Assembly (NCBI RefSeq): GCF_019890675.1
Contig: NZ_JAIOAA010000009.1
Coordinates: forward strand, 1 to 64,000
Reading direction: 5' to 3'
Length of the DNA stretch: 64,000 nucleotides
Source of the DNA: Micromonospora sp. PLK6-60
GTDB taxonomy: Bacteria; Actinomycetota; Actinomycetes; Mycobacteriales; Micromonosporaceae
This document shows, one piece after another, positions 24,889 through 35,075 of this stretch (position 1 is the stretch's first letter; each line of letters starts with the position of its first letter). Made by a program: the position numbers and the translations under genes. The notes beneath the pieces were generated by a model that was not told where the DNA came from, did no database searches, and saw only the letters and a list, made by a program, of their open reading frames with translations.

Positions 24889-26364
24889 CTAGGAGATGGG
24901 TACGAGCCGGAACTGCTGGTTGGCCTGCCCGTTGCAGTCGTAGAGCTGGACCTGCTGCCCGTTGCCGGTGCCCCAGACGTCGAGGCAGCGGCCGGACTGG
25001 ACACCCGTGACGGTGCCGTTGGAGTTGACGTTCCACTGCTGGTTGGTCTGGCCGTTGCAGGCGTAGATCTGGATCGCCGCGCTGTTGCCGGAGCCGGCGG
25101 CGTCCAGGCACCTGCTGCCGCCGTACACGGTCAGTTGCCTGCTCGCGGTGTACGTCCACTGCTGGTTGGTGTTCCCGTGGCAGTCGTAGAGCTGCACCCG
25201 GGTGCCGTTGGTCTGCGACGAGTTGGGCACGTCGATGCACCGGCCGGACTGGCTGCCGACGATCCGGTTGGCGCCGCCGGCCGGCGGCGGCGTGGTCGGC
25301 GAGGTGGTGGGCGTGGCCGTCGGCGAGGTGGTCGGCGAGGTGGTCGGGCCCGGGCCGGCGGCGTTGAGGGCGTTGAGGACCGAGGTGTACGCGGCCTTCT
25401 TGTTGCCGCCGCCGTCGAAGAGCAGCGGGTTCTCGTTGGAGCGCCAGGAGTCGCTGTCGCGGACGCCCCACACGGTGATGCCGATGCACCGCGGGACGTT
25501 CAGGCAGGCCTGGGTCAGGCCCTGGTACTGGCTGGTGGAGGCGTTCGTGACGTCGACCTCGGTCAACGCCACGTCGACTCCGAGGGCGGCGAAGCTGGAC
25601 AGCGTGGTCTGGAAGTTGCTGGGCAGCGAGCTGCCGCCGGTGAAGTGGGTCTGCAGGCCGACGCAGTCGATCGGCACGCCGCGGGACTTGAAGTCCTGGA
25701 TCATGCGGTAGACGCCCTGCGTCTTGCCGTAGCTCCAGTTCTCGATGTTGTAGTCGTTGTAGCAGAGCTTGGTCGACGGGTCGGCCGCCCGGGCGGTGCG
25801 GAACGCCACCTCGATCCAGTCGTTGCCGGTGCCCTGGAGGTTGGAGTTGCGGCGGCTGCCGTCCTCGTTGAACGCCTCGTTGACCACGTCCCACGCGGCG
25901 AGCTTGCCCTTGTAGTGGGCCATCACGCCGTTGATGTGATCGATCATCGCCTGCCGCAGGGTGCTGCCGCTCAGGCTCTGCATCCAGCCCGGCTGCTGCG
26001 CGTGCCAGGCCAGCGTGTGCCCGCGGACCTTGAGGCCACGCTGCGTGGCCCAGTTGTAGATCTGGTCACCGGAGTTGAAATTGAACTGACCCCGCTGGGG
26101 CTGCGTCGCGTCCGGCTTCATCTCGTTCTCGGCGGTGATCATGTTGAACTCGCGCGCCGCGATGGTGCTGTACGTCGAGTCGTTCAACCTGTTCGCGGCG
26201 ATGGCGGTGCCGAAGTACCGGCCGGACTGCGCGGCGGCGGCGCCCAGGGTGCTGGCCGCCTGGGCCAGGGTGGGCACCACCAGCGCCGCGCCGGCCAGCG
26301 CCAGCGAGCTGGCGGCGGCGGCCAGCACGACGCGGTAGCGACCACGCCTCAGTAGGGGTTTCAT
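24889..26364 (-). CDS. Secreted endo-1,4-beta-xylanase, GH10 with CBM13
   Basis: 491 residues. Sec signal peptide to about residue 41. GH10 catalytic barrel about 42-345: acid/base Glu in WDVVNEAF, nucleophile Glu in ALTEVDV, and the conserved HTLAWH and GLQTHF. A Thr/Pro/Ser linker (about 347-368) joins a ricin-B-type CBM13 (about 370-491) with three QxW repeats, as in Streptomyces lividans XlnA. It hydrolyses internal xylan bonds. GAGGAG lies 5 nt before the ATG at 26364. A near-perfect TCCGAAA/TTTCGGA palindrome 73 bp upstream is a candidate repressor site. Confidence 0.95.
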   Translation of the reverse strand: MKPLLRRGRYRVVLAAAASSLALAGAALVVPTLAQAASTLGAAAAQSGRYFGTAIAANRLNDSTYSTIAAREFNMITAENEMKPDATQPQRGQFNFNSGDQIYNWATQRGLKVRGHTLAWHAQQPGWMQSLSGSTLRQAMIDHINGVMAHYKGKLAAWDVVNEAFNEDGSRRNSNLQGTGNDWIEVAFRTARAADPSTKLCYNDYNIENWSYGKTQGVYRMIQDFKSRGVPIDCVGLQTHFTGGSSLPSNFQTTLSSFAALGVDVALTEVDVTNASTSQYQGLTQACLNVPRCIGITVWGVRDSDSWRSNENPLLFDGGGNKKAAYTSVLNALNAAGPGPTTSPTTSPTATPTTSPTTPPPAGGANRIVGSQSGRCIDVPNSSQTNGTRVQLYDCHGNTNQQWTYTASRQLTVYGGSRCLDAAGSGNSAAIQIYACNGQTNQQWNVNSNGTVTGVQSGRCLDVWGTGNGQQVQLYDCNGQANQQFRLVPIS

Positions 26365-26436
26365 GACGCTCCTCTGCATATCGGGTGTGATGCGCAAGGT
26401 GGTGAGGAAACGCGGGCCCGCGTATCTGTCACTGGC

Positions 26437-26452
26437 TCCGAAACTTTTCGGA
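26437..26452. promoter_or_regulatory. Candidate operator of the xylanase gene
   Basis: TCCGAAA-CT-TTTCGGA: 7-bp arms exactly complementary, two-base centre. GAAA-TTTC palindromes of this kind lie ahead of xylanase genes in Streptomyces; assignment to a LacI-type repressor is inference. The whole gap 26365-26693 (329 bp) holds no gene. Confidence 0.6.
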
Positions 26453-26693
26453 AATGTACCGGTAACTTCATCGGCAAGATACTCCCGACAGCACGATCGG
26501 TCAATGTCGATGGTTTCGGGTGGCTGGCGCGATGTTTTCCGCCGCGCGTACCGGATGGTTGGTCGCCATGGGCGAAACCTTCCGGCCGCCGTCTCCGCTC
26601 TCCCGCCGCCCTGCCGGAGGCGGGGTGTTGTGCCACCGCATGCCGCGGGCCGGCATCGTGATCCGATGCCGGCCCGGGTGACGGAACGCGGAC

Positions 26694-27596
26694 CTATCGC
26701 CCTCGTTCCCGCGCGACGAGCTCGCGGACGGCGGGCGCCACCTCGGCGGCGTACCGCTCGGCGATCGTGTGGTCGTCGCCGCCGACGAGGAACGCGGTGA
26801 CACCATGGGTGAGGGCGAGGTCGGCCAACTGTTCCACCCACTGCTGCGGCGGGCCGTCGAGCAGCCCTCGCGAGGTCGGGGAGAACCGCACGTTCATCAC
26901 GTTCAACAGGCGCCGGACGGCGGCCGGTGCGCGTCCCGCCGCCGTGGCGGCCTCGTCGATCCGGGCGTTGAGCCCGGGCAGCGACGCGACGCCGTCGGGC
27001 AGGTATTCGACGGTGGGCAGCCACCCGTCGCCGACCGCACCGGTGAGCGCCAGCATCCTGGGCTTGTAGGCGCCGACCCAGACCTGGATGTCGTGGGCCG
27101 GTTTCGGGCCGCGCTTCGCGCCGGTCATCGGGTAGTGCGGGCCCTGGTGGCGGACGACGCCGCGCGCGTCGGTGTCCCACAGGTCCCGGATGACGGCGAT
27201 CGCCTCCCGCAGGGCGTCGACACCCTGGCTCGGGGTGAGCCGTCGGCCACCCATGGCCGCGACGCCGTCCCAGAATGCGCCCGCGCCGATGCCGAGCTCG
27301 AAGCGGCCGGCGCTGAGGATGTCGAGGGACGCCGCGGCGCGGGCGAGCACGCCCGGGGGCCGCAGCGGGAGGCTGAGCACGTTGCCGCTCAGCCGGACCC
27401 GCTCGGTCCGCGCCGCCGCGTACGACAGCAGCGTCCAGGTGTCCAGTAGCGCCGGCTGGTACGGGTGGTCCTGGAACGTGACCAGGTCCAGGCCGGCCCG
27501 GTCGGCGGTCGCCGCCAGCTCCAGCACGCGCGGCGCGTTCTGCGCGCTTGGGGTGACGAACAAGCCGAACAGGAGGTCATGTCCGTAATCGGTCAT
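26694..27596 (-). CDS. LLM-class (luciferase-like) flavin/F420-dependent oxidoreductase
   Basis: 300 residues. Bacterial-luciferase-like TIM barrel: LLFGLFVTPSAQ, GLDLVTFQDHPYQP, the LSGNVLSLPLRPPGVLARAAASLD segment and GRFELGIGAGAF, a strong F420-type signature (LGIGAG). Reduces or oxidises an unknown substrate with F420 or FMN. ATG at 27596 with GAGGAG 9 nt upstream. It overlaps the stop of the larger upstream flavoprotein gene (ATGA), so both are made from one message. Confidence 0.85.
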   Translation of the reverse strand: MTDYGHDLLFGLFVTPSAQNAPRVLELAATADRAGLDLVTFQDHPYQPALLDTWTLLSYAAARTERVRLSGNVLSLPLRPPGVLARAAASLDILSAGRFELGIGAGAFWDGVAAMGGRRLTPSQGVDALREAIAVIRDLWDTDARGVVRHQGPHYPMTGAKRGPKPAHDIQVWVGAYKPRMLALTGAVGDGWLPTVEYLPDGVASLPGLNARIDEAATAAGRAPAAVRRLLNVMNVRFSPTSRGLLDGPPQQWVEQLADLALTHGVTAFLVGGDDHTIAERYAAEVAPAVRELVARERGR

Positions 27597-29440
27597 CGGG
27601 TGTGCTCCTCGGTCAGCCGTGGGTCGATGTTGAAGTTGTCCCGGAACAGGTTGTCGGGGTCGTAGCGCCGCTTGAGCTCCCGCAGCCGCGAAAGCACGCG
27701 CGGCGGGAACGCGTCGCCGAGACGTTGCGGGCGCAGGTCGGTGTCGAAGCTGAGATAGAGGCCGTCGAAGTGCTGGCCGAGCCCGTCCCACGCCGCGTTG
27801 AGCCGGGACTGGTCCGCACCCATCGCGGTGACCTGGAAAGCGGGCGTACGGTGCGCGAACGCGGTCTCGTCGGCCGGGGTGTCGGCGATCGCCCCGCCCA
27901 TGCTCCGCAGCTCGAAGAAGTAGACCAGCCCGCTGCGCAGCAACCGCGTGACGTCGCGCGCGACGTCGCCGGTGAGCGCCGGCAGGAAGGCGGACCGGGA
28001 GACGGGCTCGCCCATGCCCTGGTGACCGTCCGGCCCGACGTCGGCGGCCAGCGCCATGACGTCCTTGTACGAGGTGCGCACCACCTGCTGCTGCGCCAGC
28101 GCACCGAGCTCGGTGAACGGGGTGAGCCGCTCGATGATCACCTCGGGGTCCTCCTGGTCGACCATCGCGTACAGCTGGATCACCGACCGGCCCTGGCGCG
28201 GACGGCCGGTCACCAGGAACACGGTGGTGTCCCGGGGCGCCGCGCTCGTCAGCTCGCCGTAGCGGCGCAGGCTCTGCTCCAGGTCGGTGCTGACGAGCAC
28301 CAGTTGCGCCCAGCCGACCTGCCTGACCTCGCTGACTTCGAACTCGAACGCGGTCGCCACGCCGAAGTTCGCCCCGGCTCCCCGTACCGCCCAGAAGAGG
28401 TCGGCGTGGTCCTGCTTGGAGGTTCGCACCCGGCTGCCGTCGGCGAGGACCAGTTCGACCGCGCGGAGCCGGTCGATGGTCAGGCCGTAGCGGCGGGAGA
28501 GATACCCGATCCCGCCCGCGGTGGCCAGGCCGCCGACGCCGACGCCGCCGTAGTCGCCGGAGCCCAGCGCCCAGCCGTACGGGTCCAGCGCCGCGGCCAC
28601 CTGTTTCCAGGTCGCGCCCGGTCCGATCCGGACCAGTCGCTGCGCGGCGTCGAGGACCTCGATGCCGTTGAGCGCCCCGACGTCGATCACCAGACCGCCG
28701 TCGTTGGTGGACCGGCCGCTGATCCCGTGGCCGCCGCTGCGCAGCCCGAGGGGCACCTGCCGGTGCCGCCGGGCGAAGGCCACCGCGTCCGCCACCTCGT
28801 CGGACGTACGTGGTCGCAGGACGAGCCCCGGCGAGCCGCCCCGCAGGTATGTCGACGTGACCCTCCGGTACGCCGGATCACCCGGTTCGATCGCGACGTC
28901 GGCCAACGACGCCGGTACGCCGTCGTAGTCGATGCCCGCCCGGCGGCGCGCCCGGACCGCCGCGGACCGGCCTGCGGGGCGGTTCTCCTTGGCGACCAGC
29001 CCGGCGATGCGGCGAACGTCCTCCGCCGACCGGGCCGGCACCACCACCGGCGCTCCGGCATCGGCCAGTCTGCGGATGTGTTCGGCTCCGGCGTCCGGTG
29101 GCGCGACCACCCAACCCGCGTCGGGCGTGACGAACCTGGTGCCGGCCAGCACTTCGAGGCTCTGCTGCGCCTTCGCCACCACCGACGGGTACGCCGGCCC
29201 GGGGCCGCCCGGATCGGGCGAGTTCAGGTCGGGAGCGATGCCGATCGGGATCCGCGTGGTCCGCCCGGCCAACCAGACGGCGGTCGTCCACGGGTCCAGC
29301 CCCTGCTCCGCGCCGGCCTCGCCGCGTAGCGCGACGAGATCCAGGCCGGCCGACTCCGCCTGCCGCGCCAGGTCCACCAGCGCCGCCGGATCGCCGTCCG
29401 CCGCCGGCAGGTCCAGCACGATTCCCAACTCGATGGCCAT
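27593..29440 (-). CDS. Fusion of a luciferase-like N-terminus with a BBE-type FAD-linked oxidase
   Basis: 615 residues. Residues 1-165 resemble part of an LLM barrel (IELGIVLDLPAADGDPAALV, QSLEVLAGTR). From about 185 it is a PCMH-type FAD oxidase: LVLRPRTSDEVADAVAFARR, the FAD histidine loop LRSGGHGISGRSTNDGG, GGLATAGGIGYLSRRYGL, and a C-terminal berberine-bridge-enzyme tail YDPDNLFRDNFNI. The second covalent-attachment cysteine of bicovalent BBE enzymes is replaced (GLATAGG). ATG at 29440 with GGAGGG upstream; MEGG at 29452 lacks one. Coupled to the LLM gene downstream and divergent from MarR, which probably represses it. Confidence 0.8.
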   Translation of the reverse strand: MAIELGIVLDLPAADGDPAALVDLARQAESAGLDLVALRGEAGAEQGLDPWTTAVWLAGRTTRIPIGIAPDLNSPDPGGPGPAYPSVVAKAQQSLEVLAGTRFVTPDAGWVVAPPDAGAEHIRRLADAGAPVVVPARSAEDVRRIAGLVAKENRPAGRSAAVRARRRAGIDYDGVPASLADVAIEPGDPAYRRVTSTYLRGGSPGLVLRPRTSDEVADAVAFARRHRQVPLGLRSGGHGISGRSTNDGGLVIDVGALNGIEVLDAAQRLVRIGPGATWKQVAAALDPYGWALGSGDYGGVGVGGLATAGGIGYLSRRYGLTIDRLRAVELVLADGSRVRTSKQDHADLFWAVRGAGANFGVATAFEFEVSEVRQVGWAQLVLVSTDLEQSLRRYGELTSAAPRDTTVFLVTGRPRQGRSVIQLYAMVDQEDPEVIIERLTPFTELGALAQQQVVRTSYKDVMALAADVGPDGHQGMGEPVSRSAFLPALTGDVARDVTRLLRSGLVYFFELRSMGGAIADTPADETAFAHRTPAFQVTAMGADQSRLNAAWDGLGQHFDGLYLSFDTDLRPQRLGDAFPPRVLSRLRELKRRYDPDNLFRDNFNIDPRLTEEHTR

Positions 29441-29467
29441 GCCACCCTCCACTAATCTTCTGTCGCA

Positions 29468-29494
29468 CAGATCGTATGCCGCACAGACGATCTG
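29468..29494. promoter_or_regulatory. Inverted repeat in the MarR/oxidoreductase divergent promoter region
   Basis: CAGATCG (29468-29474) and CGATCTG (29488-29494) are exact inverted repeats 13 bp apart, sitting between the two divergent start codons. It is the best candidate for the MarR operator. Confidence 0.55.
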
Positions 29495-29513
29495 TTCAAC
29501 AGCGGGTGGCGGC

Positions 29514-29519
29514 TATGCT
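29514..29519 (+). promoter_or_regulatory. -10 box TATGCT of the leaderless MarR gene
   Basis: TATGCT, 6-nt spacer, ATG at 29526. The same hexamer and spacing occur at 47497 and 51888. Confidence 0.6.
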
Positions 29520-29525
29520 GTTCCC

Positions 29526-30011
29526 ATGAGCGGGACCACGCGGAAGAGTCATTCACCGGACCAGGATCTTGGCTGGGCGCTGGGGGTGCTGCTGCGGGCT
29601 TACCGCGACACGCTGCCGCCGACGCTTGGCGACTTCCCGCAGGGCGCCCGCGGCTACCAGACCCTGTGCGAGGTCGTCCGCGCAGAGCAGCCCAGTCAAC
29701 TTGCGCTGGCCCACCGACTCGGGATCGACCGGACGGTGATGACCTACGTCATCGACGACCTCGTCGCGGCGAACCTCGTCGAACGTCAGCCCAACCCGTC
29801 CGACCGACGCCAGCGACGGATCGTCGCCACCCCCGGTGGGCGTGACGCGGTCGCCACCCTCTGTGGCCAGGTGGCCGCTGCCGAAGCCGCCGTGCTCGGC
29901 GCGCTGGACGAGCAGGAGCGCACGGTGTTCCGGCGACTGTTGGCCAAGGCGGCGGGTGGCCTCGCCGACAGCGGCGCGGACGCCTGCGAGATCATCGACG
30001 CCACCTCATAG
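29526..30011 (+). CDS. MarR-family transcriptional regulator
   Basis: 161 residues. Winged-helix core with QLALAHRLGIDRTVMTYVID (recognition helix) and wing NPSDRRQRRIVATPGGRDAV (the typical D-x-R motif). MarR proteins usually repress a divergent gene and release DNA on ligand binding. The divergent partner is the flavin oxidoreductase operon, so control of that operon by its substrate is likely. Leaderless start (TATGCT 6 nt upstream). Confidence 0.9.
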   Translation: MSGTTRKSHSPDQDLGWALGVLLRAYRDTLPPTLGDFPQGARGYQTLCEVVRAEQPSQLALAHRLGIDRTVMTYVIDDLVAANLVERQPNPSDRRQRRIVATPGGRDAVATLCGQVAAAEAAVLGALDEQERTVFRRLLAKAAGGLADSGADACEIIDATS

Positions 30012-30235
30012 CCGCACCACGGCCCGGGGCCGCGGTGGATCTCACCGCGCTGCCGGCTGAGCCCCCCGGGCTGGGCGCCGGCCGGCGCAGTGCGGCAGCG
30101 CGGTGATCAGGAGCCCGTCGACGGTGGCGGCGGCGCCGAGGTGGGCCAACGGGCGATAGCGGCGGGCGAGCCGTGCCCGGTCCCTCAGGGTCATCCTCAG
30201 AAGACAAAGATGATCGACATAATGGGGATGGTCGG

Positions 30236-30694
30236 TCACCCGGCGAGAGCGCCGGGGGCGGGGTGCGGCTCGCGGAGGGTGAACGCCGCCGCCGACGGGC
30301 CGTCGCGGTGCAGCAGCGCCAGCCGCTCGGCGGCCTCGGTGATGGTCGGCAGGGCGTCGGCGGGGATCCACCACAGCACGAGGTGCGGCCCGTCGAGGGG
30401 GACGAACCACTCGCGCCGGCGGCGCATCGGCTCCAGGTGTGCGGACCGGTACACGAAGCCGCGCAGCGACTCGACCGACTGCCACACGGTCAGGTTCACG
30501 ATGACGTCCGGGGCGAACGGGCGCAGGGCGGTCGCGTCGCCGGAGTCGTCCTGGAGTCGCCACACGAAGCCGGGCGAGCGGTCGGCCAGGCCGTTGATCT
30601 CGGGTAGCTGGGCGACGAAGTCGGCGAGCTCGGGGCTGTCGATGGGGGAGCGCAGCCGGGCGATGTTCAGTTGCGCGAGGTGATGGTCCGCCAT
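30236..30694 (-). CDS. DUF3291 protein
   Basis: 152 residues. Matches the DUF3291 pattern: HHLAQLNIARLRSP at the start, PGFVWRLQDDSGDATA, VNLTVWQSVESLRGFVYRSAH and WWIPADALPTI. These are ferredoxin-like, heme/antibiotic-monooxygenase-type folds of unknown function. ATG at 30694 has a TACGCT box 6 nt upstream. The preceding gap to the MarR gene (about 225 bp) contains only a doubtful 50-codon frame. Confidence 0.85.
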   Translation of the reverse strand: MADHHLAQLNIARLRSPIDSPELADFVAQLPEINGLADRSPGFVWRLQDDSGDATALRPFAPDVIVNLTVWQSVESLRGFVYRSAHLEPMRRRREWFVPLDGPHLVLWWIPADALPTITEAAERLALLHRDGPSAAAFTLREPHPAPGALAG

Positions 30695-30700
30695 GCGGTT

Positions 30701-30706
30701 AGCGTA
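30701..30706 (-). promoter_or_regulatory. -10 box TACGCT of the leaderless DUF3291 gene
   Basis: Minus-strand TACGCT, 6-nt spacer (30695-30700), ATG 30694. The -35 region would lie in the end of the upstream regulator gene. Confidence 0.55.
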
Positions 30707-30715
30707 CCGTCTATG

Positions 30716-31333
30716 TCAACGCTCATTGTTTTTAGAAGTGAGTGCGACGCAGCAGCCGGTCGGACGCGGGTCGAGCCGCGCGTCCAGGCCGCCGTCCCCC
30801 GCCAGCCCGGCCAGCAGCGCCAGGTTCAACCCGCAGACCAGCGGGGGGTGCGCCCGGGCCAGGGCGTGGAACGGGCAGTTACGCAGCCGGATCGTCCCGT
30901 CCGCGTCCTCGAACGGCTCGTAGCCCAGTGCCGCCAGGCGGGGGATCAGCTCGCCCCCGGCGAGCTTCGCGCCCTGTTCGCGGGCCGCCGCGTACGCCGC
31001 CGGCTCCGCGCCGGCCCGCTCGACCGCGCTCGCCAGCACCTCGGCCAGCAGCCGGTAGTCGCGCGGCGGCAAGGTCACCGCGTGCTCGGCGGCCGACCGG
31101 CGGTACAGCTTGGCCGGCCGCCCCGCCCCCGGGCCGCCGCTGCGCGGCGCGTACGCCGTCTCCAGCAGGCCCGCCTCGGCCAGCTTGTCCAGATGGAACG
31201 CCGCCAGGGTGCGGCCGATGCCCACCGCCTCGGCCACCTCGTTCCGGCTCACCGGCTCCGGCCGGGCGGCGACGTACTCGTAGACCGCCCGGCGCGCCGG
31301 CTCCCGCAACGCCCCGATGGCCTCCAGTGACAT
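30716..31333 (-). CDS. HTH regulator with C-terminal cysteine cluster (SufR/ArsR-like)
   Basis: 205 residues. N-terminal winged helix: LREPARRAVYEYVAARPEPV, SRNEVAEAVGIGRTLAAFHL, then the AGRPAKLYRRS wing. The C-terminal domain has Cys/His residues in NCPFHALARAHPPLVCGL and TGCCV, resembling the sensor domain of SufR-type iron-sulfur regulators, though the spacing (C-x13-C, then a CC pair 26 later) differs from classical SufR. Metal or Fe-S sensing is inferred. Leaderless start at 31333. Confidence 0.75.
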   Translation of the reverse strand: MSLEAIGALREPARRAVYEYVAARPEPVSRNEVAEAVGIGRTLAAFHLDKLAEAGLLETAYAPRSGGPGAGRPAKLYRRSAAEHAVTLPPRDYRLLAEVLASAVERAGAEPAAYAAAREQGAKLAGGELIPRLAALGYEPFEDADGTIRLRNCPFHALARAHPPLVCGLNLALLAGLAGDGGLDARLDPRPTGCCVALTSKNNER

Positions 31334-31340
31334 GGGGTCG

Positions 31341-31346
31341 ACGCTA
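31341..31346 (-). promoter_or_regulatory. -10 box TAGCGT of a leaderless regulator gene
   Basis: Minus-strand TAGCGT, 7-nt spacer (31334-31340), ATG ending at 31333. Confidence 0.6.
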
Positions 31347-31405
31347 CCCGCCCGGCGTCGCCGGGACGCGGGCGTCATACCGCTCGCGGCTCGGAAAGCG
31401 GCCGG

Positions 31406-33796
<2,391 letters not shown>

Positions 33797-34022
33797 CGTG
33801 TCTCCCTCGGTCGGGCGTACCGTGCTGGGTGCGGGTCAGGGCTGGAGAAGGCATAGAGACTACGCCGTCCGGGCGACAGGATGGGGCCGGCACGGCCGTC
33901 CAGCAGCGGCGACCTGACCGCCGGCCGGAGTCCCGTCGATCAGGCTAGGCGCGGCCCGAGGGCCCGTGCTTCTCGATTTCTGACCGGTCGCCGCCTACCG
34001 GTTGGCGGCCCGGCCGCCCGGG

Positions 34023-34028
34023 CATACT
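34023..34028 (+). promoter_or_regulatory. -10 box CATACT of a leaderless gene
   Basis: CATACT (one mismatch to TATACT), 6-nt spacer, ATG 34035. Confidence 0.45.
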
Positions 34029-34034
34029 GGCCCG

Positions 34035-34676
34035 ATGCCTGATCACCGGCCCTCGACGGGGGAGCGGACGATGCTGGCCGCCCTGCGCGCCGGCACCCCG
34101 GAGCACCACCATGCCGTCGAGCGGGTGCTGGACCTGCCCGGCCGGGTCCGGGACCGGCGGGACCTGGTGATCGTGCTCGACGCGATGCTGGCCGCCTGGC
34201 AGCCGGTCGAGGAGCGCCTCGCCACCGCGTACGACTGGGGGCGGTTGGGCCTCGACCCGCGGCTCGGCGCGGCGGCCGACCTGCTCCGCGCCGACCTGGC
34301 CCTGCTCGCCGACGACCCCCCGGCCGGCCGCGGCCCCGCACCCGGCGACCTCCCGGCGCTCGGCGGGGCGGCCGCCGCGGTGGGCGGGCGGTACGTGCTG
34401 GTGGGCAGCGCGCTGGGCGGCCGGGTGATCGCCCCGGTGATCGAGCGGCGGCTGGGTCTGCCCGAGGGCCGGGGGACCGGCTTCTTCCGCCGGGCCGGCC
34501 GGACCCCGGACGCCGACTGGCGGGCCTTCCGCACGGCGGTGGACCGCCGGGCGTGGTCCGCGCCGGAGCGGGCCGAGGCGGTCCGCGCGGCGCGGGAGAC
34601 CTTCGCGGTCATCGCCCGCACCGCCGCAGCCGCCTTCGCCGCCCGGCCCACCACCGCCCGCCCCCGGGCCCGCTGA
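34035..34676 (+). CDS. Biliverdin-producing heme oxygenase-like protein
   Basis: 213 residues. The proximal-histidine helix lies in GTPEHHHAVERVLDLPGR, and YVLVGSALGGRVIAPVIERR is the distal-helix glycine motif (Y-x-L-x-GS-x-LGG) shared with bacteriophytochrome-linked heme oxygenases. It would open heme to biliverdin, iron and CO. No phytochrome gene lies nearby, so iron acquisition or heme turnover is as likely. Leaderless start. Convergent with the probable immunity gene. Confidence 0.8.
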   Translation: MPDHRPSTGERTMLAALRAGTPEHHHAVERVLDLPGRVRDRRDLVIVLDAMLAAWQPVEERLATAYDWGRLGLDPRLGAAADLLRADLALLADDPPAGRGPAPGDLPALGGAAAAVGGRYVLVGSALGGRVIAPVIERRLGLPEGRGTGFFRRAGRTPDADWRAFRTAVDRRAWSAPERAEAVRAARETFAVIARTAAAAFAARPTTARPRAR

Positions 34677-34682
34677 GGGGCG

Positions 34683-35075
34683 TCAGGCCGCCGGTCCCGG
34701 CCCCTGGGCGTACGCGCGCAACTCCGCCAGGCTCGGGGCCTGCGCGGCGGCCACCTCCGGCACGCGTCCGGCCCGCGCGTGCTCCGGCTTGCCGGCCCAG
34801 TGCCGCAGCACCTGCAACGGGGACACCTGGTTGGCCTTCGCCCAGCGGATCCGCTGCACCCAGCCGATGCCCGCGTTCAGCCCGGCCGGACCGGCGTCGG
34901 GGCGGGGCACGAAACCGGCCGCGTCGTCGGTGACGGCGGCCCAGAGGTAGCCGATCGTCCGGTCCCCGAGCAGCACCGGCACGCAGCGCACCGGCGCGGT
35001 GGTGGTGTTCGGGTAGTTGTCCGGCACGGAGACCGTCTGGAACTCCGGATCCTCGGACATCGGACCGCGGGTCAT
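34683..35075 (-). CDS. Probable immunity protein for the ADP-ribosyltransferase toxin
   Basis: 130 residues, cytosolic, no family recognised (GDRTIGYLWAAVTDDAAGFV; GIGWVQRIRWAKANQVSPL). Position is the argument: its ATG overlaps the toxin stop (ATGA) and it is the last gene of the operon, the standard place for an immunity gene of a polymorphic toxin. GAGGGG lies 4 nt before the ATG; a second in-frame ATG at 35060 is possible. Neutralising function is inferred, not shown. Confidence 0.65.
   Translation of the reverse strand: MTRGPMSEDPEFQTVSVPDNYPNTTTAPVRCVPVLLGDRTIGYLWAAVTDDAAGFVPRPDAGPAGLNAGIGWVQRIRWAKANQVSPLQVLRHWAGKPEHARAGRVPEVAAAQAPSLAELRAYAQGPGPAA

Noticed and set aside
30042..30194. 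50-codon minus-strand frame between MarR and DUF3291 genes
   Set aside because: A weak ribosome-like site exists, but no homology is recognised and it lies in a convergent gap.
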